Origin: Agrobacterium tumefaciens
GTDB taxonomy: Bacteria; Pseudomonadota; Alphaproteobacteria; Rhizobiales; Rhizobiaceae
Length of the DNA stretch: 64,000 bases
Direction of reading: 5' to 3'
NCBI GenBank assembly: GCA_025560025.1
Contig: CP048485.1
Coordinates: 434,001-498,000 of the forward strand
Shown here: piece after piece, positions 1-10,444 of the stretch
Layout of the letters: every line of letters begins with the position of its first letter
How positions within the stretch are numbered: position 1 is the first letter of the stretch
Notes under the pieces: model-generated
What the model was told of the DNA's origin: nothing
Databases searched by the model: none
The model's input: the letters and a program-made list of their open reading frames with translations, nothing else
Position numbers and translations under genes: made by a program

Positions 1-131
1 AACGCGGAAAGAGCAAACAGTATAAGCGTTGCGAGCGACACGGCGACAAGCAGCATGATCACTCCGTTGATGGATGCGCCCCAAATGCATTCGAACGGGA
101 CCGGCCTGTCAGCCGATATGCGCATTATCAT
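1..131 (-). CDS. Possible N-terminal part of a small membrane protein (runs off the window)
   Basis: An open frame begins with ATG at 131 (second ATG at 125) and reads off the left edge. The visible 43 residues end in a strongly hydrophobic run starting near residue 26 (MLLVAVSLATLILFALSA), which looks like a transmembrane segment or signal anchor. No clear ribosome binding site is visible, and the family cannot be told from this fragment. It points the same way as the genes that follow. It could also be a chance frame. Confidence 0.35.
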   Translation of the reverse strand, partial: MIMRISADRPVPFECIWGASINGVIMLLVAVSLATLILFALSA

Positions 132-164
132 AAACACCAATGGCTAAAGCCATGTGACGCGTTT

Positions 165-839
165 TCAAACCTCTGAAAGCTGCGCCTTTTGCAGGAGGTC
201 TGCAACCGCATGAAGGTCGCTCGATACGGCGATGCATCTCTCCCGCATTTCCTCGGTCGGCGGCGCAACGTCCGGCACCATGATCGTCATCATGCCCGCC
301 GATGTGGCCGAGCGGACGCCGGAATAGGAATCCTCCAGCGCCAGGCAGCGGCCCGGATCGATGTCGAGACGCTTGGCGGCGGCCAGGTACGGCATGGGTG
401 AGGGCTTCGGCTCCTTATAGTCGCCGCGTGCGACGATGGTGTCGAAACGTTTGAGAAGATCATGGGGGCCGAGATGGCGCGTTACCGAATCATGCCGCGA
501 GGAGGTGGCGATGGCGCGGCGGATGTCGAGCCTGTCGAGGAGATCGAGAATGTCGATGACGCCCGGTTTCAGCGCCACGCCTTCCGCCATCATCACGGCA
601 AGATGCCGCAGCCACGCATCCCGAAAGGCATCGATGGGAAAATCCGCACCATAATCGGCGAAGATGGTTCCGGTGATGACATCCCAGGGGCTGCCGCAGA
701 CCTTCTGATAGGTCTCGACCCGCATCCCGTGGCCGCCTTCATCTGACGCTGCCAGAAATGAATCGCGATAGAGCGCCTCGCTTTCGATCAGCAATCCATC
801 CATGTCGAAAACGACGGCGTGAGGAAGAAAAGGCAGCAT
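165..839 (-). CDS. HAD-superfamily hydrolase (phosphoglycolate phosphatase/beta-phosphoglucomutase-like)
   Basis: A 224-residue protein with the HAD core in order: nucleophile loop FDMDGLL (Asp12, Asp14), motif II ATSSR near residue 112, the motif III lysine in KEPKPSP, and motif IV ALEDSYSG. The roughly 60-residue helical cap between motifs I and II is typical of subfamily IA enzymes such as phosphoglycolate phosphatase, beta-phosphoglucomutase and sugar-phosphate phosphatases. It should dephosphorylate or isomerise a small phosphorylated metabolite in the cytoplasm, but the substrate cannot be read from sequence. It lies 6 bp after the VOC gene upstream of it on the same strand, so the two are probably co-transcribed. 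Confidence 0.9.
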   Translation of the reverse strand: MLPFLPHAVVFDMDGLLIESEALYRDSFLAASDEGGHGMRVETYQKVCGSPWDVITGTIFADYGADFPIDAFRDAWLRHLAVMMAEGVALKPGVIDILDLLDRLDIRRAIATSSRHDSVTRHLGPHDLLKRFDTIVARGDYKEPKPSPMPYLAAAKRLDIDPGRCLALEDSYSGVRSATSAGMMTIMVPDVAPPTEEMRERCIAVSSDLHAVADLLQKAQLSEV

Positions 840-845
840 GCTGGC

Positions 846-1283
846 TCAGCCGAACCGGAAGGGGCGTTCGCCGAGGCTCTCGAACGGGCGGATGAGGTAG
901 CCGTCCGGATCGGCGACGATGAATTGCCGGTTGCCGACCTCGACCGTGCCGCGCCTGTACCATTTTTCCTCGAGCGGCATGATGAGATCGATCGAGGATC
1001 GTTCCAGCCGGGAGAGAATGGGCTGCAGGGAAGGGACGGCGAGTTGCAGGTTCATGCCACGGCCAAGCGGAAATTCAAGCGCGGCATTGTCCGCCACGAA
1101 GGTCCGGGTCGCGCCGATCTGGTCGATCATCAGCTGCGCATCGCCCAGCGCCAGATAGGTGAAGCCCTCTTCGGGCCGCTCATACACCACATGAAAACCA
1201 ATCAGATCGCAATAAAAAGCGCGGCTTTTCTGCCAGTCGCTGACGGCAAGTTCCGGGACGAGGGCATTTCGTATGATGGTCAT
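846..1283 (-). CDS. VOC-fold protein (glyoxalase/bleomycin-resistance family)
   Basis: A 145-residue protein of the vicinal-oxygen-chelate fold. It opens with the typical beta strand and helix (NALVPELAVSDWQKSRAFY, DLIGFHVVYE), continues with LALGDAQLMID, and ends with RQFIVADPDGYLIRPFESLG, the usual second-module signature. The length is that of single-chain bleomycin-resistance-like proteins that dimerise to bind a ligand or metal. It has no strong clue to substrate. It is followed after 6 bp by the HAD hydrolase gene, which suggests a two-gene unit. The 270 bp upstream, before tldD, hold no gene. Confidence 0.88.
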   Translation of the reverse strand: MTIIRNALVPELAVSDWQKSRAFYCDLIGFHVVYERPEEGFTYLALGDAQLMIDQIGATRTFVADNAALEFPLGRGMNLQLAVPSLQPILSRLERSSIDLIMPLEEKWYRRGTVEVGNRQFIVADPDGYLIRPFESLGERPFRFG

Positions 1284-1552
1284 GGTCTCCTTTGACGCGC
1301 AGAGGCCCGGCGGTGGGAGGATGGGCCTGCGGTAATGCGACGATCTTATCGTCTTCCGGGTGACTTGCCAGAAAAATCCTCATCATGGCTGGCATGTGTG
1401 AGGCTCTGTGCTGAAGCCGGTTTAACTTCTCGCCCGGCAACAGGGTTCCTGCCGTCATGCCGGATCGAGGCCGCAATGAGGAGTAGGGGAGGGCTCCGCA
1501 CCGGTCTTCAGAGTACGTATGCCCCCCACGCGCGACGCCGCCCGTGCCGCGA

Positions 1553-2968
1553 CTAAGCCTTCGTGCCGCCAACGGTGATCTGGTCCATGCGCAGATGCGG
1601 CTGGCCGACGCCGACCGGCACCCATTGCCCGGCCTTGCCGCAATTGCCGATGCCCGTATCGAGTTTGGAATCGTTGCCGATCATCGATACGCGCTTCATC
1701 GCGTCCGGCCCGTTGCCGATCAGCATGGCGCCCTTCACCGGCGCGCCGATCCTGCCGTTCTCGATCAGATAGGCCTCGGTGCAGCCGAACACGAATTTGC
1801 CCGAGGTGATGTCCACCTGCCCGCCGCCAAAGGAAACGGCATAGATGCCCTTTTTGACCGAGGCGATGATCTCTTCCGGCGTCTTGTCGCCCGATAACAT
1901 GTAGGTATTGGTCATGCGCGGCATCGGCACATGCGAATAACCCTGCCGGCGGCCATTGCCGGTCGCCTTCGCGCCCATCAGCCGGGCGTTCTGCCGGTCC
2001 TGCATATAGCCGACCAGCCTGCCATTCTCGATCAGTACATTATAAGCCGAGGGCGTTCCCTCGTCATCGATGGTCAGCGAACCGCGGCGGCTGTCGATGG
2101 TGCCGTCATCCACGACCGTTACGCCGGGAGCGGCGACCATTTCGCCCATCAGCCCGGCAAAGGCCGAGGTCTTCTTGCGGTTGAAATCACCCTCCAGACC
2201 ATGACCGACCGCCTCATGCAGCATCACGCCGGGCCAGCCGGAACCCAGCACCACATCCATGGTGCCCGCCGGCGCATCGATGGCGGTGAGGTTGACGAGC
2301 GCCTGACGCAACGCCTCGTCCGCGCCACGCTGCCAGCTTTCCGTGGTGATGAAATCGCCAAAGCCGACACGGCCGCCAATGCCGTAGGAGCCGCTTTCCT
2401 GCCGGTCGCCTTCGCCGGCCACCACGGAAATATTGATACGGGTCATCGGCCTTATATCGCTGACGCGATGACCGTCGGCGCGCAGAATATCCACCACCTG
2501 CCAGCTCGCGGAAATCGTCGCCGTCACCTGCCGGACATTCTCATTCTTGTCGCGCAGATAGGCATCGATATCGGTGAGAAGTTTCACCTTTTCCTCGAAG
2601 CTCGGGCTGCCGATCGGGTTTTCGTCGCCGTAGAGCTTCTTGTTTGTGCGCTGGGGTGCGGCGGCATAAGAGCCGGAATAACCTCTGGTGACGGCGCCGA
2701 CCGCATCCGAAGCGCGCTTCAGCGCACCTTCCGAAAGCTCGCCCGCATGGGCGTAACCCACCGTCTCGCCGGCAACGGCGCGCAGGCCGAAGCCCTGGTC
2801 GGTGTTGAAGGAGCCGCCCTTGAGGCGGCCATTGTCGAAGGTCAGCGATTCGGCCTGGGCATGTTCGATGAACAGTTCGCCATCGTCAGCACCGGCAAGC
2901 GCTTCCGCGACGAGCTTGCGCAATTGCGTTTCATCGCAATCGAAGAGTTTTACAAGATCGTCGGTCAT
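1553..2968 (-). CDS. tldD: Metalloprotease TldD
   Basis: A 471-residue protein, the normal size for TldD. The zinc-binding HExxxH motif is visible as HEAVGHGLEGD in the middle of the chain, and the C-terminal half carries conserved glycine-rich blocks (VDDGTIDSRRGSLTIDDEGTPS, GNGRRQGYSHVPMPRM, GGGQVDITSGKFVFGC). In other bacteria TldD pairs with TldE/PmbA to degrade unfolded peptides and to mature peptide antibiotics such as microcin B17 or to process CcdA. No tldE is in this window. The gene starts at ATG 2968 and is preceded by an 84-bp gap after ialB, which lies upstream on the same strand. Confidence 0.96.
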   Translation of the reverse strand: MTDDLVKLFDCDETQLRKLVAEALAGADDGELFIEHAQAESLTFDNGRLKGGSFNTDQGFGLRAVAGETVGYAHAGELSEGALKRASDAVGAVTRGYSGSYAAAPQRTNKKLYGDENPIGSPSFEEKVKLLTDIDAYLRDKNENVRQVTATISASWQVVDILRADGHRVSDIRPMTRINISVVAGEGDRQESGSYGIGGRVGFGDFITTESWQRGADEALRQALVNLTAIDAPAGTMDVVLGSGWPGVMLHEAVGHGLEGDFNRKKTSAFAGLMGEMVAAPGVTVVDDGTIDSRRGSLTIDDEGTPSAYNVLIENGRLVGYMQDRQNARLMGAKATGNGRRQGYSHVPMPRMTNTYMLSGDKTPEEIIASVKKGIYAVSFGGGQVDITSGKFVFGCTEAYLIENGRIGAPVKGAMLIGNGPDAMKRVSMIGNDSKLDTGIGNCGKAGQWVPVGVGQPHLRMDQITVGGTKA

Positions 2969-3051
2969 GGGAGGCTCCAGTCATTATCGTTCAATGACCG
3001 ATTTAGGCACTGGAGCGGGCAGACGCAAGGCTGCCCGTGAACGGCGAGGCC

Positions 3052-3576
3052 TTAAGGAAGCGCGTCGTAGCCTTCGGCAAAGCCGGTCAGCTCGATCGGA
3101 ATGCCAACGCGATCCTGATCGACGGATTCACGCAGCGCAAAAACGGCGGCTTTGCCGGCGCGTAGAACCTTCAGCAACTCGTCGTCAATATCCACTTCCA
3201 CATAGCAGCCTTCGGAGAAGCAGCGGGTGAAATAGGCCCGGCCGATATTGTTGTTGTCGATATAAAGCTCCATGCCATCCTTCAGGAGAACACCGAGCGG
3301 CGCGAGGATGCGCAGGATGCGCGACTTGCGGTCGGCGGTTTTCAGCACCACCACCGAAAGCCCCACTTCCGGGCGGTCATCGGCAATCACGTTCTGCATC
3401 AGGGCGCATTGTTCTTCGGAGGCGCCGGCCGGCTTGTCGCAGATGACAGACCATGCGCCATGCGTCGACTTTGGCGTGCCGGGCGGCTGCTGTTGCGCCA
3501 GCGCCGCAGCGGCGGGGGCGATGATGGCAAGACCGGCGGCGGCAAGAAAAGTGCGCGCGAGCGGGGAAAGACGCAT
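3052..3576 (-). CDS. Invasion-associated locus B (IalB) family exported protein
   Basis: The chosen ATG at 3576 sits 7 bases after AGAGG and gives 174 residues with a signal peptide (hydrophobic segment to about residue 26, ending ALAQ). The mature part begins HGAWSVICD, contains four cysteines in the two-pair arrangement of the IalB family, and ends with the family's usual PIELTGF block. IalB was named in Bartonella for its role in red-cell invasion. In rhizobia these proteins are common and their function is unknown. A longer frame upstream exists but lacks the signal peptide at its N terminus, so it was not used. Confidence 0.88.
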   Translation of the reverse strand: MRLSPLARTFLAAAGLAIIAPAAAALAQQQPPGTPKSTHGAWSVICDKPAGASEEQCALMQNVIADDRPEVGLSVVVLKTADRKSRILRILAPLGVLLKDGMELYIDNNNIGRAYFTRCFSEGCYVEVDIDDELLKVLRAGKAAVFALRESVDQDRVGIPIELTGFAEGYDALP

Positions 3577-3986
3577 GGATACCTCTGGGATTCGAATCAG
3601 TGCGGCTATTTTGACGCCATAATCCGGAAAAAAAAGCCTCAGGCCTTCAATTCCAGCGGAGTTGGGCGGAAATAGGACCTGTCCGCCCGTATGGACGTCT
3701 GATTTGCCGCCGCGACATTCATTATCCGGCGACGAAAGGTGCGGCAAAACCGGCCGCAAGAAGGGGCTTTGTCGCATCTGCGCTGTTTGAAACTGTGTTC
3801 GGCCAGTTCGGTCGGGCATGGGGGCGGAGAAAGTCGGTCGTGGATTGACCAATGGCAAAATTGGGGCGCATCCGTGTCCCGACGCATATTGCGGCAGAGG
3901 ACAAACTGTGGTTTGAAGTTAGTACCATAAGCATGGATTCTGCGTCTGTGATTGATCTAGATCAGACGCGTGAGGGAGAGGGTACC
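3577..3986. promoter_or_regulatory. Divergent promoter region between ialB and coxB
   Basis: This 410-bp gene-free stretch must hold the promoters of the minus-strand ialB/tldD genes and of the plus-strand cox cluster. Visible sites are the adjacent CcrM targets GATTC-GAATC at 3589-3598 just before ialB, another GATTC at 3936-3940, and the FNR/FixK-like box at 3952-3965. No sigma-70 hexamer pair is clear enough to mark. Confidence 0.6.
3952..3965. promoter_or_regulatory. FNR/FixK-like box upstream of coxB
   Basis: TTGAT-CTAG-ATCAG matches the anaerobox consensus TTGAT-N4-ATCAA at 9 of 10 fixed positions. It ends 21 bp before the GTG start of coxB, a position near or downstream of the likely transcription start, where binding would be expected to repress. 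Low-oxygen repression of the aa3 oxidase fits the biology of rhizobia, but the binding itself is inferred. Confidence 0.6.
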
Positions 3987-4883
3987 GTGACGAATAGGAT
4001 TTACGCAGCACTGGCGGGGATGACCTGTCTGCTCACGGCTGTCGGCGCCCACGCCGATCAGCCGGTGCATTGGCAAATGGGCATGCAGGAGGCCGCCACG
4101 CCGATCATGCACGAAATACGCTGGTTCGAACAATATACGCTCTGGTTCATTGTTCCGGTTACGCTTTTCGTTCTTGCGCTGCTCATTATCGTCGCCCTGA
4201 AATTCCGCGCTGCGAAAAATCCGGTGCCTTCCAAGACCAGTCACAACACGACGATCGAGGTGGTGTGGACGCTCGCGCCGGTTCTCATTCTCCTGTTCCT
4301 CGCTTTCCCGTCGTTCAATCTTCTGAACGCGCAGCTGACGCAGCCGGAAAACCCGGACCTGACGCTGAAGGCAACCGCCACGCAATGGCTGTGGAGCTAT
4401 GAATATGCCGCCGCCGAGGGTGCCGAGCCGCTCTCCTTCGACAGCTACATGCTGAAGGATCAGGATCGCGCGGCTGCGGGCAAGGAGGACAAGGCCCGCT
4501 ATCCGCGTCTTCTTGCGGTGGACAATGAAATGGTCGTTCCGGTCGGCAAGACCGTTCGCCTTCTGGTGACGGCGGCTCCGACCGACGTCATCCACGCCTT
4601 CGCCATGCCCGCTTTCGGCGTCAAGATCGATGCCGTTCCGGGTCGCCTCAACGAAACATGGTTCAAGCCGGAGAAGGAAGGCCTTTATTACGGTCAGTGT
4701 TCCGAGCTTTGCGGCAAGGACCACGCTTTCATGCCCATCGCCATTCGGGTGGTTTCCGAACAGCAGTACAATGCCTGGCACGCCGCCGCCGCTTCTGATC
4801 TGAACGGCGCGAACCGGGCGCTGATGGCCTCCGTCGACGGCGCTCCGCGCACGGTCGATGTTGCCGCCAACGAAACCAACTGA
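3987..4883 (+). CDS. coxB: Cytochrome c oxidase subunit II (aa3 type)
   Basis: This subunit accepts electrons from cytochrome c through the CuA centre. GTG at 3987 follows GGGAGAGG and gives 298 residues with a signal peptide cleaved near AHA-DQP. Two transmembrane helices follow (about residues 42-65 and 85-105), then the periplasmic cupredoxin domain. The CuA ligands are present in CSELCGKDHAFMP, with the upstream histidine in DVIHAFAMP. The CuA-proximal aromatic patch WLWSYEY is also intact. It heads the cox cluster, with coxA starting 18 bp downstream. Open frame extends upstream to 3852 but lacks a better start. Confidence 0.97.
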   Translation: MTNRIYAALAGMTCLLTAVGAHADQPVHWQMGMQEAATPIMHEIRWFEQYTLWFIVPVTLFVLALLIIVALKFRAAKNPVPSKTSHNTTIEVVWTLAPVLILLFLAFPSFNLLNAQLTQPENPDLTLKATATQWLWSYEYAAAEGAEPLSFDSYMLKDQDRAAAGKEDKARYPRLLAVDNEMVVPVGKTVRLLVTAAPTDVIHAFAMPAFGVKIDAVPGRLNETWFKPEKEGLYYGQCSELCGKDHAFMPIAIRVVSEQQYNAWHAAAASDLNGANRALMASVDGAPRTVDVAANETN

Positions 4884-6617
<1,734 letters not shown>

Positions 6618-7003
6618 TGCGCGGACCGGAAGGCGCGGGCAAGGCCTGTGCATTCCGGTTGCTGGAATACGGGGCGGCATGGTTTCGTCCATGCCGTTTC
6701 CGAAGGCGGGTGGATCCGCCGCTGCGTGACATTTTGTCCAAGCGAAGCGCGCCGTCCGACATGATACATGCCCGGATGTGATAAATGCCAATTTTGGCCT
6801 TTATGAAGAAGCAGGCGCAGACGAATGGCGGAATGGGCGCGGCGAAAAGCCGGTGAATGGCATTGGTTCGACCCGATGCTGCCCGCCCGCGACATTCGGA
6901 CCCAGGAACTGACGCGCCGAACATGCCGAAAATAATCTTCGTTTTTCGGGCCGGTGCAGGGGATGCCGCGGCAAGCGTCATCTGAAAGAAAACAGGACAG
7001 GAA
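6618..7003. other. Gene-free stretch between coxA and ctaB
   Basis: This 386-bp interval has no frame that looks coding on either strand. It contains short inverted sequences near 6675-6700 (GCATGGTTTC with its GTCCATGCC counterpart) but no strong terminator. A GGACAG sequence near 6996 precedes the ctaB start. I see no RNA gene in it. Confidence 0.5.
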
Positions 7004-7957
7004 ATGACCGTTATCGACAATCGCGAAATGCTGGGCGCAGAAAGCTCCGAACTCTCGGAAGCCGGCGCACGCGATTATTTCGAATTGCTGAAGCCGCGCG
7101 TCATGTCGCTGGTCGTCTTCACGGCCTTTGCCGGCCTCGTGCTGGCGCCGGGCGAAATCAATCCGGTGCTTGGGCTCATCGCCATTCTCTGTATTGCCGT
7201 CGGTGCCGGTGCCTCCGGCGCGCTCAACATGTGGTACGATGCCGATATCGATGCCGTGATGAGCCGCACCGCCAAGCGGCCGATCCCGTCCGGCCGCATT
7301 GCGCCGCGCGAGGCCTTGGCCTTCGGGCTGACGCTGTCGGCCTTTTCCGTGGTCATTCTCGGCCTTGCGGTCAACTGGTTCTCGGCCGGCCTGCTGGCCT
7401 TTACGATCTTCTTTTATGCCGTTGTTTATACGATGTGGCTGAAGCGCTCGACGCCGCAGAACATCGTCATCGGCGGTGCTGCCGGCGCTTTCCCGCCCAT
7501 GCTCGGCTGGGCCTGCGTCACCGGCGGCGTTTCGCTTGACAGCATCATCCTGTTCCTCATCATCTTTTTGTGGACACCGGCGCATTTCTGGGCGCTGGCG
7601 CTCTTCAAGATGCGTGACTACGGCGCCGTCGGCATTCCGATGATGCCGAACGTGGCGGGCGAGCGCTCCACCAAGAACCAGATGATCGTTTATGCCGTGC
7701 TGACCGCTGCCGCTGCCGTGGCGCCTTATTTCACGGGTCTGGCGAGCGGTGGTTACGGCATTTTCGCGGCCGTATTGAGCGCCATCTTCGTTTACTGTTC
7801 GCTCGATGTCCGGCGCATGCCTGAGGGTGACGAGAAGATGCTGCCCGCCAAGAAGATGTTCGCCTATTCGGTGCTTTACCTCTTCGCCATCTTCTCCGGC
7901 CTTCTGGCCGATCATTTTGCTCCGGCCCTGAAGGCCGTGATTTCGGGAGTTCTGTGA
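7004..7957 (+). CDS. ctaB: Protoheme IX farnesyltransferase (heme O synthase)
   Basis: This membrane enzyme attaches a farnesyl tail to heme B, making the heme O precursor of heme A for the neighbouring oxidase. It has 317 residues with about nine transmembrane segments. The UbiA-family signature [23 protein letters not shown] gives the metal-diphosphate-binding aspartates, and a second Asp-rich region ([20 protein letters not shown]) follows the [11 protein letters not shown] helix typical of CtaB. Its TGA overlaps the ATG of coxF by one base, so translation of the two is probably coupled. Confidence 0.97.
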   Translation: MTVIDNREMLGAESSELSEAGARDYFELLKPRVMSLVVFTAFAGLVLAPGEINPVLGLIAILCIAVGAGASGALNMWYDADIDAVMSRTAKRPIPSGRIAPREALAFGLTLSAFSVVILGLAVNWFSAGLLAFTIFFYAVVYTMWLKRSTPQNIVIGGAAGAFPPMLGWACVTGGVSLDSIILFLIIFLWTPAHFWALALFKMRDYGAVGIPMMPNVAGERSTKNQMIVYAVLTAAAAVAPYFTGLASGGYGIFAAVLSAIFVYCSLDVRRMPEGDEKMLPAKKMFAYSVLYLFAIFSGLLADHFAPALKAVISGVL

Positions 7958-8088
7958 TGGAAACGGTGGAACTGAGCGCGGCGCAGAAAAAATCGAGACG
8001 CGGGCGCAATATTGCGCTCGGCGTCCTGCTCGCCGGTCTGGTGGTGCTGTTCTACGTCATCACCATCATCAAGATCGGTTCGCATTGA
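7957..8088 (+). CDS. coxF: CoxF-like small membrane protein of the oxidase cluster
   Basis: A 43-residue frame starts at the ATG overlapping the ctaB stop (TGATG). It reads a charged N terminus ([18 protein letters not shown]) and one transmembrane helix (IALGVLLAGLVVLFYVITIIKI), ending GSH. Small single-helix proteins in this place between ctaB and ctaG are annotated CoxF in other alphaproteobacteria, with a likely role in oxidase assembly. Identification rests on position and topology. Confidence 0.75.
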   Translation: METVELSAAQKKSRRGRNIALGVLLAGLVVLFYVITIIKIGSH

Positions 8089-8130
8089 CGGCCTGACGGT
8101 AAGAGGACGAGATCGGAGGAGGGGGAGGAC

Positions 8131-8760
8131 ATGGCGAATACTGGGACAAATATCGGATCAGATAAGGCAACGGCCGGTACGCAGCGGGTGAGCAACCGCT
8201 CGATCCTCGTGCTCTGTCTGGTGTTTTTCTGCGCCATGATCGGCATGGCCTATGCCGCCGTTCCCCTTTATACGCTGTTCTGCCGCGTCACCGGCTATAA
8301 CGGCACGACCCAGCGCGTCGAGCAATATTCCGACGTCATCCTCGACAAGACCATCAACGTCACCTTCGACGCCAATACGTCGAACGGCCTCAACTGGGAT
8401 TTCCGTCCCGTTGACAAGAAGGTGACGCCAAAGATCGGGGAGACGGTGCAGGTCACCTTCAAGGCGACGAACCGTTCGCGCGTGGCGACCACGGGAACGG
8501 CGGTTTTCAATGTTACGCCCATGGAAGCGGGCGCCTATTTCAACAAGGTGGAGTGTTTCTGCTTCACCGAAACGACGCTGCAGCCGGGTGAAACGCTGGA
8601 AATGCCGGTGGTTTTCTTCGTCGATCCCGACATCGCCACTGCGCGCGAAACCAAGAGCATTCATACTTTAACGCTGTCCTATACGTTTTATCCGGCCAAA
8701 ACCGAAAAACCGGTTGCGTCCTTGCCGGTAAAGACCGAGTCTGGCGAAAGCAAATTGTGA
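8131..8760 (+). CDS. ctaG: Cytochrome c oxidase assembly protein CtaG/Cox11
   Basis: This protein delivers copper to the CuB site of subunit I. It has 209 residues: a cytoplasmic N terminus, one transmembrane helix (about residues 25-48, [24 protein letters not shown]), a conserved [14 protein letters not shown] block and a periplasmic immunoglobulin-like domain. The copper-binding motif CFCF is visible in [29 protein letters not shown]-like ribosome site lies just before ATG 8131. It sits between coxF and coxC. Confidence 0.97.
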   Translation: MANTGTNIGSDKATAGTQRVSNRSILVLCLVFFCAMIGMAYAAVPLYTLFCRVTGYNGTTQRVEQYSDVILDKTINVTFDANTSNGLNWDFRPVDKKVTPKIGETVQVTFKATNRSRVATTGTAVFNVTPMEAGAYFNKVECFCFTETTLQPGETLEMPVVFFVDPDIATARETKSIHTLTLSYTFYPAKTEKPVASLPVKTESGESKL

Positions 8761-8821
8761 GAGGAGATCTGGCCTTTTATCCGAGGCCGGATCAGGGAAG
8801 AGATACCAGGGGATTGTCGCA

Positions 8822-9697
8822 ATGGCAGATACGCATCAGAAGAACCACGATTACCACATCATAGATCCAAGCCCCTGGCCGCTTCTGGCCTCGATCGGCG
8901 CCTTCATCCTGACCTTCGGCGGCGTCTGTTACATGCGTTACCTGTCGGGCGGTTCCTTCAAGCTGTTCGGCGCGGAACTGGCCAATCCCTGGCTTTTCTA
9001 TATCGGCCTCGTCATCGTGCTCTACACCATGTACGCCTGGTGGGCGGACACGATCAAGGAAGCCAATGAGGGCAGCCACACCCGCGTCGTTTCGCTTCAC
9101 CTGCGCTATGGCATGATCATGTTCATCGCCTCCGAGGTGATGTTCTTCGTCGCTTGGTTCTGGGCCTATTTCGATGCCAGCCTTTATCCGCATGAGGCCA
9201 TTCAGGCGTCCCGCCTTGAATATACCGGCGGTCAATGGCCGCCAAAGGGTATCGAAGTCATCGATCCCTGGCACCTGCCGCTCTACAACACCGTCATCCT
9301 GCTTCTGTCTGGCACCTGCGTCACCTGGGCGCACCACGCCCTGCTGCACAATGACCGCAAGGGCCTGATCACCGGTCTGGTTCTCACCGTCGCGCTCGGC
9401 GTCCTGTTCTCTACGGTGCAGGTCTACGAATACATTCACGCCCCGTTCGACTTCAAGAATTCGATCTATGGCGCGACCTTCTTCATGGCCACCGGTTTCC
9501 ACGGTTTCCACGTCTTCGTCGGCACGGTGTTCCTTCTCGTGTGCCTGTTCCGGGCCATTGCCGGCGGTTTCACGCCCAAGCAGCATTTCGGTTTCGAAGC
9601 GGCCGCCTGGTACTGGCACTTCGTTGACGTCGTCTGGCTGTTCCTGTTCTTCGCCATCTACATCTGGGGTGGTTGGGGAGCGCCGGTGCACGGCTGA
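8822..9697 (+). CDS. coxC: Cytochrome c oxidase subunit III
   Basis: A 291-residue integral membrane subunit with seven predicted helices. It stabilises the oxidase and sustains proton uptake but binds no metal. Family marks are WWADTIKEANEGSHT, the FFVAWFWAYFDASL helix, SGTCVTWAHHAL, and the C-terminal AAAWYWHFVDVVWLFLFFAIYIWG. It closes the core cox cluster, and the 360 bp after it are filled by repeats. Confidence 0.97.
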   Translation: MADTHQKNHDYHIIDPSPWPLLASIGAFILTFGGVCYMRYLSGGSFKLFGAELANPWLFYIGLVIVLYTMYAWWADTIKEANEGSHTRVVSLHLRYGMIMFIASEVMFFVAWFWAYFDASLYPHEAIQASRLEYTGGQWPPKGIEVIDPWHLPLYNTVILLLSGTCVTWAHHALLHNDRKGLITGLVLTVALGVLFSTVQVYEYIHAPFDFKNSIYGATFFMATGFHGFHVFVGTVFLLVCLFRAIAGGFTPKQHFGFEAAAWYWHFVDVVWLFLFFAIYIWGGWGAPVHG

Positions 9698-9760
9698 TAG
9701 CGCTGGATAGAGTTCGGGCCCGAAGCAAGGCATTCCGTGGAGAGAGCGGGTGCCACGCGT

Positions 9761-9884
9761 TTCTTCTCCCCGCCGGGGAGAAGTCCGCGGCAGCGGGATG
9801 AGGGGGCTACGGTAGAGATAGACCTATAGCTCGCCCCCCTCATCCGACCCTTCGGGCCACCTTCTCCCCGGCGGGGAGAAGAAA
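9761..9884. repeat. RIME-like palindromic intergenic repeat (copy 1)
   Basis: The ends are inverted copies of TTCTTCTCCCCGCCGGGGAG, and inside lies a CGCGGCAGCGGGATGAGGGG block facing CCCTCATCCGACCCTTCGGG. The whole unit can fold into a long stem. A related unit in opposite orientation is at 47839-47959. It resembles the intergenic mosaic repeats (RIME) described in rhizobia. Confidence 0.75.
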
Positions 9885-9948
9885 GTCGCAGCGCCGTCGA
9901 GCAACAACAGGTGCCCGGGTTCTGAGGCAAGCTTCCAGGAGATTGGAC

Positions 9949-10023
9949 GTCATCCTCGGGCTTGACCCGAGGATCCATAGCCCGCTGAAATCGTGGGTCC
10001 TCGGGTCAAGCCCGAGGAGGACG
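9949..10023. repeat. Palindromic repeat, GTCATCCTCGGG type (copy 1)
   Basis: GTCATCCTCGGGCTTGACCC is followed by its near-perfect inverse after about 30 bp (GGGTCAAGCCCGAGGA). Each arm also holds a small internal palindrome, CCTCGGG...CCCGAGG. The same unit recurs at 18242-18316 and, degraded, at 25515-25549. Confidence 0.75.
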
Positions 10024-10057
10024 GGCGAGGGGTTAGGCAACTTCGCGGGAGGTCATC

Positions 10058-10444
10058 ATGTCAGAACCATCAAACGGCAATTTTGCGCCTGTTGATCCCA
10101 TCAAGGTGGGCTTGAAAGGCTGCTGCCCGCGTTGTGGTAACGGCCGGCTGTTCGACGGTTTCCTGACGCCGAAACCGGCATGCAGCGCCTGCGGACTGGA
10201 TTATGGTTTCGCTGACGCGGGTGATGGTCCGGCGGTCTTCGTCATGCTGATTGTGGGTTTTCTGGTCGTTGGTCTGGCGCTCTGGTTCGATCAGCGTTTT
10301 GGCCCGCCCGTCTGGGTGCATGTCATGCTCTGGTTGCCTTTCACGGTGATTGTTTCGCTCGTGCTGCTGCGCAAGCTGAAAGGGATCATGATTGCGCTGC
10401 AATACCGCAACAATGCAAGCGAAGGCAGGCTTGATCGTGAATGA
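10058..10444 (+). CDS. DUF983 family membrane protein
   Basis: A 128-residue protein with a zinc-ribbon-like N terminus (CCPRCGNGRLFDGFLTPKPACSACGLDYG: two CxxC pairs) followed by two transmembrane helices, about residues 62-82 and 90-108. This is the DUF983 pattern. In alphaproteobacteria these genes often sit beside cox and SURF1 genes, as here, which hints at a part in oxidase assembly. That role is inferred from context only. The stop codon overlaps the start region of the SURF1 gene. Confidence 0.9.
   Translation: MSEPSNGNFAPVDPIKVGLKGCCPRCGNGRLFDGFLTPKPACSACGLDYGFADAGDGPAVFVMLIVGFLVVGLALWFDQRFGPPVWVHVMLWLPFTVIVSLVLLRKLKGIMIALQYRNNASEGRLDRE

Noticed and set aside
1284..1552. GGAAC-N17-AGTT site on the minus strand near 1424-1450
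   Set aside because: It has AGTT instead of CGTT and is over 140 bp from the VOC gene start; too weak to call an EcfG promoter.
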